DNA of 64,000 nt, from NCBI RefSeq assembly GCF_000797465.1, contig NZ_JSWG01000009.1, forward strand, positions 62,001 through 126,000. The letters are read 5' to 3'. The stretch comes from Psychroserpens jangbogonensis. GTDB taxonomy: Bacteria; Bacteroidota; Bacteroidia; Flavobacteriales; Flavobacteriaceae. The notes under the pieces are model-generated. The model made no database searches and was not told the origin of the DNA. It saw nothing but the letters and a program-made list of their open reading frames with translations. Made by a program: the position numbers and the translations under genes. Positions within the stretch are counted from its first letter, which is position 1, and every line of letters starts with the position of its first letter. This document shows, one piece after another, positions 16,429 through 25,975 of this stretch.

Positions 16429-19400
16429 ATGTTAAAAAGGTATCTTTTTTTTCTTTTTTTATGTGCTTCCTATTTTCAATCTGAAGCCCAAACTACAGAT
16501 TTAGCGGTATTGGTTGAAGCACAAAATACAAGTAATACAGAAGTATCCCAAGTTCATATTTACCAAGAATTCCAGTACATCATCACGATTCTTAATTCTG
16601 GTAATCTGGTTGACAATGCAACATTTACTCAAGAAATTAATGCTAATGTAAATGTCGTTTCTTTTGAATATCAAAATGCAACTGGTGGAGCTGGTATTGT
16701 TACAGACTTAGTTTTAGACGACAACACAAATGACTTATCTGGAAGCATAACAACACTCCCATCAAATTCTAGCATTGAAGTAAAAGTTACTGTAATTGCA
16801 CCAACATTCGTGGGCGGAATTGCAACTAATGTTTCTGTCTTTCCTCCTGTAAACACTACTGATGTTGATGAGGCTAATAACCAATCTATCATCTCCTTAG
16901 ATGTTACAGATATTGATATCGATTTTACGGTTACTCTTAATCAAATTACACCAAATGAAAGCACACCAATAAATGCTTGGGGAGACGATGTTACTTATCA
17001 GCTTACAATAAGTAATAACAGTATTATTGCGTTTCCAATAGATGTGTTCAATATGAATATGAATAGTAATCCTATAGAAAACGGAGAGCCAGACATACAA
17101 ATTCAATCTATAGAATGTATAGCCACAACAAATGGTGTCCTTTGTCCTGAATCTATTCCATTTTCGACAAGCATTGTAAGTCTAGAGAATACTTCTGAAA
17201 TTTTCGCATTTAATGAAGAGGTTGTGTTTCCAATTAATGGCACTATTAGTTTTGAAATCGTTGTTAAATTCCTTGAAGGTCGATGTGCTGAAACTCCTGA
17301 TGTTATTAATATCGAGAGTTTCGTGGAAATTGGACTAGATCACGACAATGTTTCTCCAAACGAATCAAATTTTGTCAATACCCTTTTGTTAACTCCTGAA
17401 GCTTGTTTGCTTACTGATGTTGCAATTGAAACCGAAGTGATTCAACCTGCAAGTGGAGGTATTAGTGATTGGAGTGATATTGTCATATTAGAAACCGTTG
17501 TCTCAAATCTTGGAACATTTGATGTGCCTATTCGATTCTTTCTTCAAAACTTAACCTCAGCAGCTGGAACCTGGAATTTAATAAGTGTGACTTGCCTAGG
17601 AACAACTGGTCCCTTTGTTTGCAGTGATGTTACGTTTAGCTTGAATGGAGAATCTTGGAATACTTTTGATTTTGATATTCCTGCAGGAGGAACAATTACT
17701 GTGGAAACGGTTTTAAATTATGTAGAACCTCAATGCAATCCTAACCCACAACTATTTACTTCACAAATAAGAAGCGCTATAAATATAATTCCTGACGATA
17801 TAATTGATATCGATTACAGCAATAATTTTGATGATGATTTTGTTGTCCTTTTTCCTGCTGAACAATGTGCGTTTTCAGATTTAGCCGTTACAAAAACCCA
17901 AATAGATCCTCAGTTACCTATTGGTGGTTCTGATCAAAATCCGATGCCTTGGGGAAATGTAACTTATGAAATTACAGCTAGTAACATTGGTGATGAAGAC
18001 ACCTTTATGACCTTGGTAGATTTATATGCCAATTCTGGATTTGGTGCCACGAGCATTTTAAGAAGTGTAGACTGTATATCTGCAACTGGAGGAGCATCTT
18101 GTGGCTCTATAACGATTCAAAATATTGATATAGAAATAGATCAAAACTCAGCAGATTCTACATTTTGGGAAATTACAGAAGATGATAATTGGTTCATGCC
18201 AGTTGGGTCTTCAGTTACATTTAGAACTGTTCATTCTTGGTTTCCCGATTGCAATAACGAGCCAATACCTGTTATCAATAATGTAAATGTATTGGCCTAT
18301 GGTGGAATTCCTGATGGTAATTTTACTAATAATGGGTTTTCTTCAACCACTTATTTCACACCATGTGTTGATTTAATTATTCAAACGTTTCCATCGTCGT
18401 CGTCTATTTCTGTAAATTCAACATTCAATTGGATTGTTGATATTACGAATAGTAATACAAGCTCTACAGCCATTGATGCTACATTCTCTAATGTTGTAAA
18501 TCCTGCGTTCACCATTATTGGACCTCCAACTTGTCAAGTAGAAACCGGAACAGCGACGTGTATTACTAACTTTAATGTAAATGGTTCTATAGTTACTGGA
18601 ACTATTCCTATACTTGAAGCAGGTTCAACCATACGAATTTTGATTCCTGTAATGGCTCCAAATTATGGAGGTGTTTTTAATAATACTGCAGATGTATTTC
18701 CTAGTGCCATTAATAATGAAGAATTGACGCCAGAAACTAATATTTCTATTAGTAACGCTCAAGTCGTATCACCAACTTTAACTAAAAGTTACAATCCTGA
18801 AACTATTATAACAGGAGCAATAAGTACTCTCACCTTTACCATTAATAATTTAGCCGTAAATCCTGCACAAACTGATATTGCGTATACTGACAATCTTGCT
18901 CCAGAGTTACGATTAGTTGGTTCTCCTGCTTGGTTAAATGCTAATGGATGTATCGCAAACTTCATTGGAAATACAGAAGACAGCTTTGTTGGTGTAACTG
19001 GTTTAACATTTCCCGAAGGTGTTAATAGTTGTACATTCTCTGTACAGGTGACTTCAGATATCATTGGAATATATCTAAATGACAACTCCAGTTTTAGTGA
19101 TCAGAATAATATTGACACGACGCAAACAGAAGCAACACTTACTGTTCTTGAGGACACTTCAGATGTTGACATTGAAGTATTAAAATCGGTATCCGAAACT
19201 TCCGTGTTTTTAAATGATGAAATAGATTTTACAATTACAACAACTAATATTGGTACAACAACCGCCACTCAAATTGAAATTTTAGAGAACCTACCTATTG
19301 GTTATCAATATACATCGCACACTGCCACACAAGGTCTTTTCGATACAGGATCTTCTATTTGGAGTCTATCTACTTTAAGCCCTAATCAATCTGAAAGTCT

Positions 19401-19806
19401 AACCATTACTGTTCGTGTGATTTCTTCAGAAGATTTACTAAACATTGCTGTTTTAAATCAGGTGAATGAAATTGATAGAGATGATACAAATAATGAAGAT
19501 TCCGCTGAAACTTCAGTTAATAATTGTTTAAATATTCCTGAAGGAATTTCTCCGAATAATGATGGTTTTAATGATTTTTTCATGATTCCTTGCTTGGAGC
19601 TTTATCCAGAAAATTCAATAAAAATATTTAATCGATACGGAACACTTGTATTCCAAACTAAAGCCTATAAGAACAATTGGAATGGTAGAGCAAACAAGGG
19701 ATTTCCTAATAATTCAGGCTTACTTCCTGTTGGAACTTATTTTTACATTTTAGAAATTTCAGAATCTATAAAACCGGTTATTGGTTGGGTATATTTAAAT
19801 TATTAA
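16429..19806 (+). CDS. large secreted DUF11-type adhesin-like protein with T9SS type B (gliding-motility) C-terminal domain
   Basis: 1125 residues from ATG 16429 (MLKRYLFFLFLCASYFQSEAQ, a clear signal peptide); the frame extends upstream to a TTG at 16351 but without signal-peptide logic. The body is a chain of Ig-like/DUF11 beta domains, e.g. LSFTINN-type and DIEVLKSVSETSVFLNDEID near residue 910. The last ~85 residues (GISPNNDGFNDFF, IFNRYGTLVF, LPVGTYFYIL) are the CHU_C gliding-motility C-terminal domain, a T9SS type B sorting signal. It is expected at the cell surface or secreted. The usual PorP/SprF partner gene is not adjacent. Its stop overlaps the convergent DoxX stop by 4 nt. Confidence 0.9.
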   Translation: MLKRYLFFLFLCASYFQSEAQTTDLAVLVEAQNTSNTEVSQVHIYQEFQYIITILNSGNLVDNATFTQEINANVNVVSFEYQNATGGAGIVTDLVLDDNTNDLSGSITTLPSNSSIEVKVTVIAPTFVGGIATNVSVFPPVNTTDVDEANNQSIISLDVTDIDIDFTVTLNQITPNESTPINAWGDDVTYQLTISNNSIIAFPIDVFNMNMNSNPIENGEPDIQIQSIECIATTNGVLCPESIPFSTSIVSLENTSEIFAFNEEVVFPINGTISFEIVVKFLEGRCAETPDVINIESFVEIGLDHDNVSPNESNFVNTLLLTPEACLLTDVAIETEVIQPASGGISDWSDIVILETVVSNLGTFDVPIRFFLQNLTSAAGTWNLISVTCLGTTGPFVCSDVTFSLNGESWNTFDFDIPAGGTITVETVLNYVEPQCNPNPQLFTSQIRSAINIIPDDIIDIDYSNNFDDDFVVLFPAEQCAFSDLAVTKTQIDPQLPIGGSDQNPMPWGNVTYEITASNIGDEDTFMTLVDLYANSGFGATSILRSVDCISATGGASCGSITIQNIDIEIDQNSADSTFWEITEDDNWFMPVGSSVTFRTVHSWFPDCNNEPIPVINNVNVLAYGGIPDGNFTNNGFSSTTYFTPCVDLIIQTFPSSSSISVNSTFNWIVDITNSNTSSTAIDATFSNVVNPAFTIIGPPTCQVETGTATCITNFNVNGSIVTGTIPILEAGSTIRILIPVMAPNYGGVFNNTADVFPSAINNEELTPETNISISNAQVVSPTLTKSYNPETIITGAISTLTFTINNLAVNPAQTDIAYTDNLAPELRLVGSPAWLNANGCIANFIGNTEDSFVGVTGLTFPEGVNSCTFSVQVTSDIIGIYLNDNSSFSDQNNIDTTQTEATLTVLEDTSDVDIEVLKSVSETSVFLNDEIDFTITTTNIGTTTATQIEILENLPIGYQYTSHTATQGLFDTGSSIWSLSTLSPNQSESLTITVRVISSEDLLNIAVLNQVNEIDRDDTNNEDSAETSVNNCLNIPEGISPNNDGFNDFFMIPCLELYPENSIKIFNRYGTLVFQTKAYKNNWNGRANKGFPNNSGLLPVGTYFYILEISESIKPVIGWVYLNY

Positions 19807-20156
19807 GACCTTACTTCTTTCCCAAGAAAGTATGAGACAAAAAGAATTGGCATCGCAAACACAGATAGCCCAATTGCGTGTCCAGCGTTAGCATGTGCTG
19901 CAGTAGCCAAAACTAAATCAAAGAAAAAACCAGCATATGCCCATTCTGTAAGCCAATTACTTTTACGCCATAAAATCATTACAACCCCTAAAATCTTTAC
20001 AAGAGCTAAAGGAATTACAATGTAGGTTGGGTAATTAAAGCTTTCGAAAAAACCTTTAATCATTTCTGTTTTAAAAACATACATCTGAGCCGAGTATAGA
20101 AACACTAAACTCAATGCAATTGTACTTATCCAGTAAATTATATTTTTAATTTTCAT
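19803..20156 (-). CDS. DoxX-family membrane protein
   Basis: 117 residues with four predicted membrane helices (about 8-25, 46-62, 70-88 and 94-112); pattern FVFLYSAQMYVFKTEMIKGFF.. SFNYPTYIVIPLALVKILGV is DoxX-like. DoxX relatives are small quinone-associated or redox-stress membrane proteins, mostly of unknown role. It follows the 242-aa hypothetical gene by 20 nt on the minus strand. Confidence 0.8.
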   Translation of the reverse strand: MKIKNIIYWISTIALSLVFLYSAQMYVFKTEMIKGFFESFNYPTYIVIPLALVKILGVVMILWRKSNWLTEWAYAGFFFDLVLATAAHANAGHAIGLSVFAMPILFVSYFLGKEVRS

Positions 20157-20176
20157 TTATTGAAAGTCGTTCTTTG

Positions 20177-20905
20177 TTAGGCAAACTTACTTTCAACAAT
20201 TTCCATAAAACGTTTTTCTACCTCTTCTTTTCCAGACCAATCATTATAATCTGGTTTTACAATATCGTTTATAAGTCGAGTGGCATCTTCAAAAGATTGT
20301 GTAGTATTTAATTGAGAAACGACACGATCATAGTCTTCAGTTTTACCATCAAAAAGTTGTTTTATAAATGCTAGCTTATCATTAAGACCGATATTTAAAG
20401 TACCTTTTTTAAGTTCATCATTTAATGATTTTTTAGCATTAGCTTCCGAAACAGGTTCAAATTCTGGCATTTCCTCAAAACCAGCAGTAATATCTTCTAA
20501 ATGTGTTACTGGGTTTTCCTTTTCGGAAACCACAGTTTCTATCATCTCATCAACCTGCTGAGACTCCTGAGGCATTTGGGCTACCATATCTTTTATTTTT
20601 TCCATTACTGGCTCATAGATATGATCATCTTCATTTTCGTCAAGATTAACATAGATCTTGTCCTCAATTTCAATATTATCACTTACTTTATTATTAAAAG
20701 CAGTATCCAACATACCAAAGAAAGAAGAATTACTTCCAATGGTAGGCAGGTCTCCATCGAAATTTTGATGTGCAAATTTTAGAACACTCAACTTTTCATA
20801 TAGAGCAGAAACTTCTGTATGCATTTTTGAAACATCCTCCTGCCCTTTTAGTTTTAAAATTCTGTGAGCAATGCTTACTAATTCAGATTCTAGCTTCTTC
20901 TTCAT
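20177..20905 (-). CDS. conserved hypothetical protein, acidic, Bacteroidota-type
   Basis: 242 residues, acidic, with no signal peptide and no membrane helix. An N-terminal helical segment (LVSIAHRILKLKGQEDVSKM..) is followed by a low-complexity acidic linker, then a C-terminal helical domain (LNDKLAFIKQLFDGKTEDYDRVVSQLN) ending WSGKEEVEKRFMEIV. I do not recognise a characterised family; the layout recalls small conserved flavobacterial proteins found beside housekeeping genes. It is divergent from tdk. No function proposed. Confidence 0.75.
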   Translation of the reverse strand: MKKKLESELVSIAHRILKLKGQEDVSKMHTEVSALYEKLSVLKFAHQNFDGDLPTIGSNSSFFGMLDTAFNNKVSDNIEIEDKIYVNLDENEDDHIYEPVMEKIKDMVAQMPQESQQVDEMIETVVSEKENPVTHLEDITAGFEEMPEFEPVSEANAKKSLNDELKKGTLNIGLNDKLAFIKQLFDGKTEDYDRVVSQLNTTQSFEDATRLINDIVKPDYNDWSGKEEVEKRFMEIVESKFA

Positions 20906-21008
20906 AACTTTTAAATTTAAAACCGATTTTTGCGATTGATTTTTAATAAATTTACGCCACCTATATTCAAAACGAGCAAAGGGTTTGTTTTAGTGTTAAA
21001 ATTACAAA

Positions 21009-21656
21009 ATGTTTCTTGAAAATACAGTAAATCATAAAGAACAATTTGGATGGATTGAAGTTATTTGTGGCTCAATGTTTTCTGGTAAAACAGAAGAACT
21101 GATACGCAGACTCAAACGTGCCAAATTTGCTAGACAAAAGGTTGAAATCTTCAAACCTGCGATTGACGTACGTTATGACGAAGAAATGGTTGTGTCTCAT
21201 GACTCAAATGAAATCCGTTCAACACCTGTTCCTGCAGCTGCTAATATTCCTATTTTAGCAGATGGCTGTGACGTTGTTGGTATTGACGAAGCTCAGTTTT
21301 TTGATGATGAAATTGTTCGCGTATGTAATGATTTAGCTAATAAAGGTGTTCGTGTAATTGTAGCTGGTTTAGATATGGATTTTAAAGGTAATCCGTTTGG
21401 ACCAATGCCAAATTTAATGGCAACGGCAGAATACGTAACTAAAGTGCATGCCATTTGTACACGCACTGGGAATTTAGCACAATACAGTTACAGAAAATCT
21501 GCTAGTGATAGCCTTGTTCTTCTTGGTGAAGTTGATGAATATGAACCATTAAGTAGAGCAGCATATTATAAAGCAATGCTTCGTGATAAAGTAAGAAACA
21601 TGAAAGTCAATGATGCGGAAGAAGTAGAGGCAAAAAAAAACAACTCTAATGCCTAA
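21009..21656 (+). CDS. tdk: thymidine kinase (type II)
   Basis: 215 residues. Walker [16 protein letters not shown], Walker B-like GIDEAQFF and the lasso region [19 protein letters not shown] match type II TK. The zinc-binding CxxC normally seen in the lasso is degenerate (only one Cys in AICTRTG), as seems usual for this lineage. It phosphorylates thymidine with ATP in pyrimidine salvage. It overlaps alr by 8 nt, so the two are probably cotranslated. Confidence 0.93.
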   Translation: MFLENTVNHKEQFGWIEVICGSMFSGKTEELIRRLKRAKFARQKVEIFKPAIDVRYDEEMVVSHDSNEIRSTPVPAAANIPILADGCDVVGIDEAQFFDDEIVRVCNDLANKGVRVIVAGLDMDFKGNPFGPMPNLMATAEYVTKVHAICTRTGNLAQYSYRKSASDSLVLLGEVDEYEPLSRAAYYKAMLRDKVRNMKVNDAEEVEAKKNNSNA

Positions 21657-22758
21657 AGCGCAAGAAACTGTACTTGAAATAGATTTAAAAGCGCTCAAAC
21701 ACAACTTCGAGTATCTAAAATCTATAACACAAAAAGATACAAAAACCTTGGCTGTAGTGAAGGCTTTTGCATACGGAAGTCATCCAGGCACAATTGCAAA
21801 CTATCTACAAGATTTAAACGTTGATTATTTTGCAGTAGCGTATGTCTCTGAAGGCGTCGCTCTTAGAGATGCCGGAATTGTAAAACCAATTTTAGTCCTA
21901 CATCCTCAAGCTATAAATTTCAAAACACTTATTGAAAAGTGTCTTGAACCAAGTCTATATAATGCAAAGATTTTAAATGAATTTATTTCTGTAGCTAAAG
22001 AAGAAGAGCAGAGCAATTATCCTGTTCACATTAAATTTAATACTGGTTTAAATAGGTTAGGGTTTGGCGCAAATGATGTGGACTATATCATTTCAAAATT
22101 AGAAGAGACAAATTCTATAATCACTAAATCTGTGTTTTCACATTTAGCAGCTAGTGAAGATCTTTCGGAAAAAGACTTTTCTCGTCAACAAATTCAAAAT
22201 TTTGAATCAATCGCAAAAGAGTTTTCTAAAAAGATAGGATACCAACCCATGCTTCATATTTGTAACACATCGGGAATTATAAATTATCCTGAAGCTCATT
22301 TAGATATGGTAAGAATTGGTATTGGATTATATGGCTTTGGGAATTCGGAAAAAGAAAATAAAAACTTCAAACCAATTGCAACATTAAAATCTTTGATTTC
22401 ACAAATTCATCATGTTGAAAAAGGTGAAACTGTAGGTTATAACAGAGCTTATAAAAGTGAGCGTTTTATTAAAACGGCAACTATTCCTATTGGTCATGCA
22501 GATGGTATTGGTAGGCAATATGGTAATGGAAAAGGCTATGTCATCATTAATGACAAACCAGCACATATTATAGGTAATGTTTGTATGGATATGATTATGG
22601 TAAATATTACAAATATTGATTGCAAAGAAGGAGATGAGGTCATTATTTTTGGAAATCATCCTCACTCAGCATCCGAGTTTTCCAAAACTGCTCAAACGAT
22701 TTCCTACGAAATCATAACCGCTATTTCCTTAAGAGTTAAGCGTTTGTTTTTGATATAG
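21649..22758 (+). CDS. alr: alanine racemase
   Basis: 369 residues. The PLP lysine is Lys38 in [12 protein letters not shown] (canonical VVKADAYGHG; the DxxG region is altered but this is common in Bacteroidota). [10 protein letters not shown], the catalytic Tyr in [21 protein letters not shown] and [10 protein letters not shown] are all present. It converts L-alanine to D-alanine for peptidoglycan. The start lies inside the tdk reading frame, 8 nt overlap. Confidence 0.95.
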   Translation: MPKAQETVLEIDLKALKHNFEYLKSITQKDTKTLAVVKAFAYGSHPGTIANYLQDLNVDYFAVAYVSEGVALRDAGIVKPILVLHPQAINFKTLIEKCLEPSLYNAKILNEFISVAKEEEQSNYPVHIKFNTGLNRLGFGANDVDYIISKLEETNSIITKSVFSHLAASEDLSEKDFSRQQIQNFESIAKEFSKKIGYQPMLHICNTSGIINYPEAHLDMVRIGIGLYGFGNSEKENKNFKPIATLKSLISQIHHVEKGETVGYNRAYKSERFIKTATIPIGHADGIGRQYGNGKGYVIINDKPAHIIGNVCMDMIMVNITNIDCKEGDEVIIFGNHPHSASEFSKTAQTISYEIITAISLRVKRLFLI

Positions 22759-22845
22759 TTAACCTTTCTAATCATCGTTTGTGACTTTTTAACTAAATTA
22801 GGGTCTTAATAATATATATTAACTAACTATTAAAACACTAAAATT

Positions 22846-23250
22846 ATGTTGAAAGAATTTAAGAATTTTATCATGACAGGTAACGTGATTGATTTCGCTG
22901 TTGCAGTAATTATGGCAGGTGCATTAGGTGCTGTTATTAACGGATTTGTATCTAACATTGCTATGCCTTTCATTGGGTATTTTGCCGGTGGAATGAATTT
23001 TGAAGACCTTCATTATGCAATGGACGGAACAGAGTATGCATCATTAGCAGCTGCTAAAGAGGCTGGTGCAGCAGTAATTGCTTACGGATCTTGGATTAAT
23101 ACTATTATCAACTTACTTATTGTAGGACTTGTAATGTTTATGATTGTAAGATCATACAATAAAACAAAAGCTCCAGTTGCAGAAGCGGCTCCAGCAGGAC
23201 CATCAGACAATGATTTACTTGCTGAGATTAGAGATTTACTTAAAAAATAA
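22846..23250 (+). CDS. mscL: large-conductance mechanosensitive channel
   Basis: 134 residues. N-terminal FIMTGNVIDFAVAVIMAGALG is TM1 with the pore-lining glycines; TM2 is about residues 84-105 (WINTIINLLIVGLVMFMIV); a charged C-terminal helix (NDLLAEIRDLLKK) forms the cytoplasmic bundle. MscL opens under membrane tension to release solutes in osmotic downshock. It is a stand-alone gene followed by a strong terminator. Confidence 0.95.
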   Translation: MLKEFKNFIMTGNVIDFAVAVIMAGALGAVINGFVSNIAMPFIGYFAGGMNFEDLHYAMDGTEYASLAAAKEAGAAVIAYGSWINTIINLLIVGLVMFMIVRSYNKTKAPVAEAAPAGPSDNDLLAEIRDLLKK

Positions 23251-23288
23251 GATGGCTTACCGCTACATTACATGTTTTTTAAACCTTA

Positions 23289-23319
23289 ACCACCTCCTTA
23301 TAAAGAGGTGGTTTTTTTA
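23289..23319 (+). terminator. rho-independent terminator after mscL
   Basis: Perfect 8-bp stem ACCACCTC (23289-23296) / GAGGTGGT (23305-23312) with an 8-nt loop, followed directly by a run of T residues. Confidence 0.9.
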
Positions 23320-23354
23320 TGTCTTTTTTTAGATTATAAAAATGAATAAATCGC

Positions 23355-23362
23355 TACTTTTG
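23355..23362 (+). promoter_or_regulatory. -7 box of asd promoter (TACTTTTG)
   Basis: TACTTTTG matches the Bacteroidota -7 consensus TAnnTTTG and sits 20 nt before the asd ATG, just after the mscL terminator. No convincing -33 TTTG at 19-nt spacing. Confidence 0.5.
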
Positions 23363-23382
23363 TTTATCAAAACAAAATTATA

Positions 23383-24372
23383 ATGAAAGTAGCAGTAGTT
23401 GGTGCCACTGGTTTAGTAGGTGAAGTCATGCTTAAAGTTCTTGAAGAACGTAATTTTCCTGTTTCAGAATTAATTCCTGTCGCTTCTAAGCGATCTATTG
23501 GTAAATTGATTTCGTATAAAGGAATAGATTACAAAGTGGTTGGTATGCAAGATGCAATTAATATGAAACCCAATGTAGCTTTGTTTTCGGCTGGAGGAGA
23601 CACATCATTAGAATGGGCTCCGAAATTTGCTGAAGCTGGGATTACTGTTATTGATAATTCTTCAGCTTGGAGAATGGATCTATCAAAACAATTAGTTGTA
23701 CCAGAAATTAATGCTAATAAATTATCATCTAAAGATAAAATAATTGCTAATCCAAACTGTTCTACTATTCAAATGGTTCTGGTTTTGGCACCTCTTCATA
23801 AAAAATATAAAATCAAACGTATTGTTGTCTCAACTTACCAATCTATATCTGGAACAGGTGTAAAAGCTGTAAAACAATTAGAAAACGAACTTGCAGGTAT
23901 TAAAGGAGAGATGGCTTACCACTATCCTATTCACCAAAATGCCATTCCGCATTGCGATGTTTTTGAAGAAAATGGTTATACCAAAGAGGAAATGAAATTG
24001 GTGCGTGAAACTCAAAAAATCTTAGATGATCGCACAATAGCCATTACTGCAACTGCTGTAAGAATACCAACCACTGGTGGACACAGTGAAGCTGTAAATG
24101 TTGAGTTTGAAAACGATTTTGACATATCCGAAGTGAGACAAATACTAAACAACTCTGAAGGTATTGTTGTTCAAGATAACATTGATGTAAACACATACCC
24201 AATGCCTATTTATGCAAATGGAAAAGACGATGTTTTTGTTGGTAGAATTCGCAGAGATGGGTCTCAACCCAATACTTTAAATATGTGGATTGTTAGTGAC
24301 AATCTGCGTAAGGGAGCTGCAACAAACACGGTTCAAATTGCTGAGTACTTATTAAAAAACAATCTTCTTTAA
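23383..24372 (+). CDS. asd: aspartate-semialdehyde dehydrogenase
   Basis: 329 residues. The N-terminal VGATGLVGEVMLKVL binds NADP; ANPNCSTIQMV carries the catalytic Cys; GGHSEAVNVEF contains the active-site His. It reduces aspartyl phosphate to aspartate semialdehyde, feeding lysine/diaminopimelate, threonine and methionine synthesis. It has its own upstream promoter box and no terminator is obvious after it. Confidence 0.95.
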   Translation: MKVAVVGATGLVGEVMLKVLEERNFPVSELIPVASKRSIGKLISYKGIDYKVVGMQDAINMKPNVALFSAGGDTSLEWAPKFAEAGITVIDNSSAWRMDLSKQLVVPEINANKLSSKDKIIANPNCSTIQMVLVLAPLHKKYKIKRIVVSTYQSISGTGVKAVKQLENELAGIKGEMAYHYPIHQNAIPHCDVFEENGYTKEEMKLVRETQKILDDRTIAITATAVRIPTTGGHSEAVNVEFENDFDISEVRQILNNSEGIVVQDNIDVNTYPMPIYANGKDDVFVGRIRRDGSQPNTLNMWIVSDNLRKGAATNTVQIAEYLLKNNLL

Positions 24373-24424
24373 TTAAGTCAAAAAAATCATTAATCCCCTT
24401 AGGGTTTTGGTCATTTGAGTTGTT

Positions 24425-24444
24425 ATATTGATATAAATCAATAT
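24425..24444. promoter_or_regulatory. inverted repeat ATATTGAT-N4-ATCAATAT
   Basis: An 8-bp perfect dyad with a 4-bp spacer lies mid-way between asd and the diheme lipoprotein gene, about 95 bp upstream of a candidate -7 box. AT-rich dyads arise by chance in this background, so an operator role is only possible. Confidence 0.3.
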
Positions 24445-24537
24445 TGAATTAATCATAGAAACGTTATTTTAGTATTCTTGTTGTCTGACAAAAAGGCTAT
24501 TACGTCTAATTAATTGTTCAAACTTGTAGCTTATAAC

Positions 24538-24545
24538 TATATTTA
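24538..24545 (+). promoter_or_regulatory. candidate -7 box (TATATTTA) for the diheme lipoprotein gene
   Basis: TATATTTA differs from TAnnTTTG only at the last base and is 19 nt before the ATG at 24565. The -33 element is not clear. Confidence 0.35.
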
Positions 24546-24564
24546 CTATCCAAATTTATTATAA

Positions 24565-25947
24565 ATGCTTAAAAATTACCTTAAATCGTCATTACTAATT
24601 GTGTTGATATTCTCAATTCAATCTTGTGGTGATGATGATAAAAGTGACGATTATATTCCTATTGTTATAGAAACATCTCCAGATCTTGCTGTGGTTGTAG
24701 AAAATAGCGCTATTGAAATAGACGTTTTAAGTAACGATACTAATGTGCCAACATCTGGTAGTTTAGTTACAAGCAATGCTGCAAATGGAACTATTGAGGT
24801 GTTAGACATAAATAACACACCTAATACCCCTTCAGATGACATGGTTTTATACACACCAAATACTGATTTTGTAGGCACCGATACTTTTACATATACAATT
24901 TGTAACAACTTAGATCCAATTAGTTGTTCAACTGAAGATGTAAGCGTAACAGTGACTCCTGAGTTGTTAGTTGTATATAATCCTGAAGACCTTCCTTACC
25001 AAACACTTTCAGAGTATAACTTTTTTGTAGGTGATTTAAAGAATTTAGACCCTATTCCAGGGGTTTTACCTTACGATTTAAACTCTCCTCTTTTTAGTGA
25101 CTATGCTCACAAGAAACGTTTTGTTTGGATGCCTGACGGGACAACAGCTAATTATAATAGTGATTTTACACCTTTAGATTTTCCAGTTGGAGCAATGTTA
25201 ATAAAGAATTTTTTCTATGACAATGTTCAACCTGAAAACACAACGAGAATCGTTGAAACTCGTTTAATGTATATGACAGAAGAGGGTTGGGATTTCGCAA
25301 AATATGTTTGGGATGATGAACAAACAGAAGCAACATTTACAAACGATGGAAGTTTTATTGAGATTGATTGGATAGAAAACGGGGCAACAAATTCTGTAAA
25401 CTATAGAATTCCATCACGTAATGAATGTTTCACATGTCATAATAAATTTGGAACACCATTACCTATTGGTCCAAAACCTCAAAACTTAAATAAAGAGTAT
25501 AACTATACTGATGGTGCACTTAATCAATTGAGTAAGTGGGTTGATGTAGGCTATTTAGAAAGTAATGTGCCTGCAACTATTGTTTCAACTGTTGATTGGG
25601 AAGACGATTCTCTGTCTTTAGAACTTAGAGTTCGTTCATATTTAGATATTAACTGTGCACACTGTCACTCAGAAGAAAGCTATTGTGAATATCGTCCTTT
25701 GCGATTAGCATTCAATGAAAATGATGATGATGTGAATAAAGGTGTGTGTGTAACTCCAGACACTCAAATTTCACCATATACCCATATTATTTCAAGTGGT
25801 CAAATAGATAAATCCATTTTACACTTTAGAATTAGTTCAATAGAAGAACAAAATAGAATGCCGCTTTTAGGGAGAACACTTCAGCATACTGAGGGAGTTA
25901 GACTTATTGAAGAGTGGATAAACTCCTTAGAAGGAGTATGTGAATAA
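24565..25947 (+). CDS. diheme lipoprotein with N-terminal Ig-like domain (HNE_0200-type)
   Basis: 460 residues. The leader ends LIFSIQSC (lipobox, lipidated Cys21) followed by an acidic GDDDKSDD stretch, as in exported surface lipoproteins. Residues about 40-130 form an Ig/cadherin-like domain (ENSAIEIDVLSNDT .. TDFVGTDTFTYTICN). From about 155 the sequence LPYDLNSPLFSDYAHKKRFV matches a conserved bacterial family (HNE_0200 type), here with two c-type heme motifs, CFTCH (near residue 290) and CAHCH (near 369). It is likely an outer-membrane-anchored electron-transfer or redox protein. It precedes three secreted propeller genes (next start 28 nt away) and may be cotranscribed with the first. 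Confidence 0.85.
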   Translation: MLKNYLKSSLLIVLIFSIQSCGDDDKSDDYIPIVIETSPDLAVVVENSAIEIDVLSNDTNVPTSGSLVTSNAANGTIEVLDINNTPNTPSDDMVLYTPNTDFVGTDTFTYTICNNLDPISCSTEDVSVTVTPELLVVYNPEDLPYQTLSEYNFFVGDLKNLDPIPGVLPYDLNSPLFSDYAHKKRFVWMPDGTTANYNSDFTPLDFPVGAMLIKNFFYDNVQPENTTRIVETRLMYMTEEGWDFAKYVWDDEQTEATFTNDGSFIEIDWIENGATNSVNYRIPSRNECFTCHNKFGTPLPIGPKPQNLNKEYNYTDGALNQLSKWVDVGYLESNVPATIVSTVDWEDDSLSLELRVRSYLDINCAHCHSEESYCEYRPLRLAFNENDDDVNKGVCVTPDTQISPYTHIISSGQIDKSILHFRISSIEEQNRMPLLGRTLQHTEGVRLIEEWINSLEGVCE

Positions 25948-25975
25948 TTAAATTAAAATTAGAAAATAAGTTATT

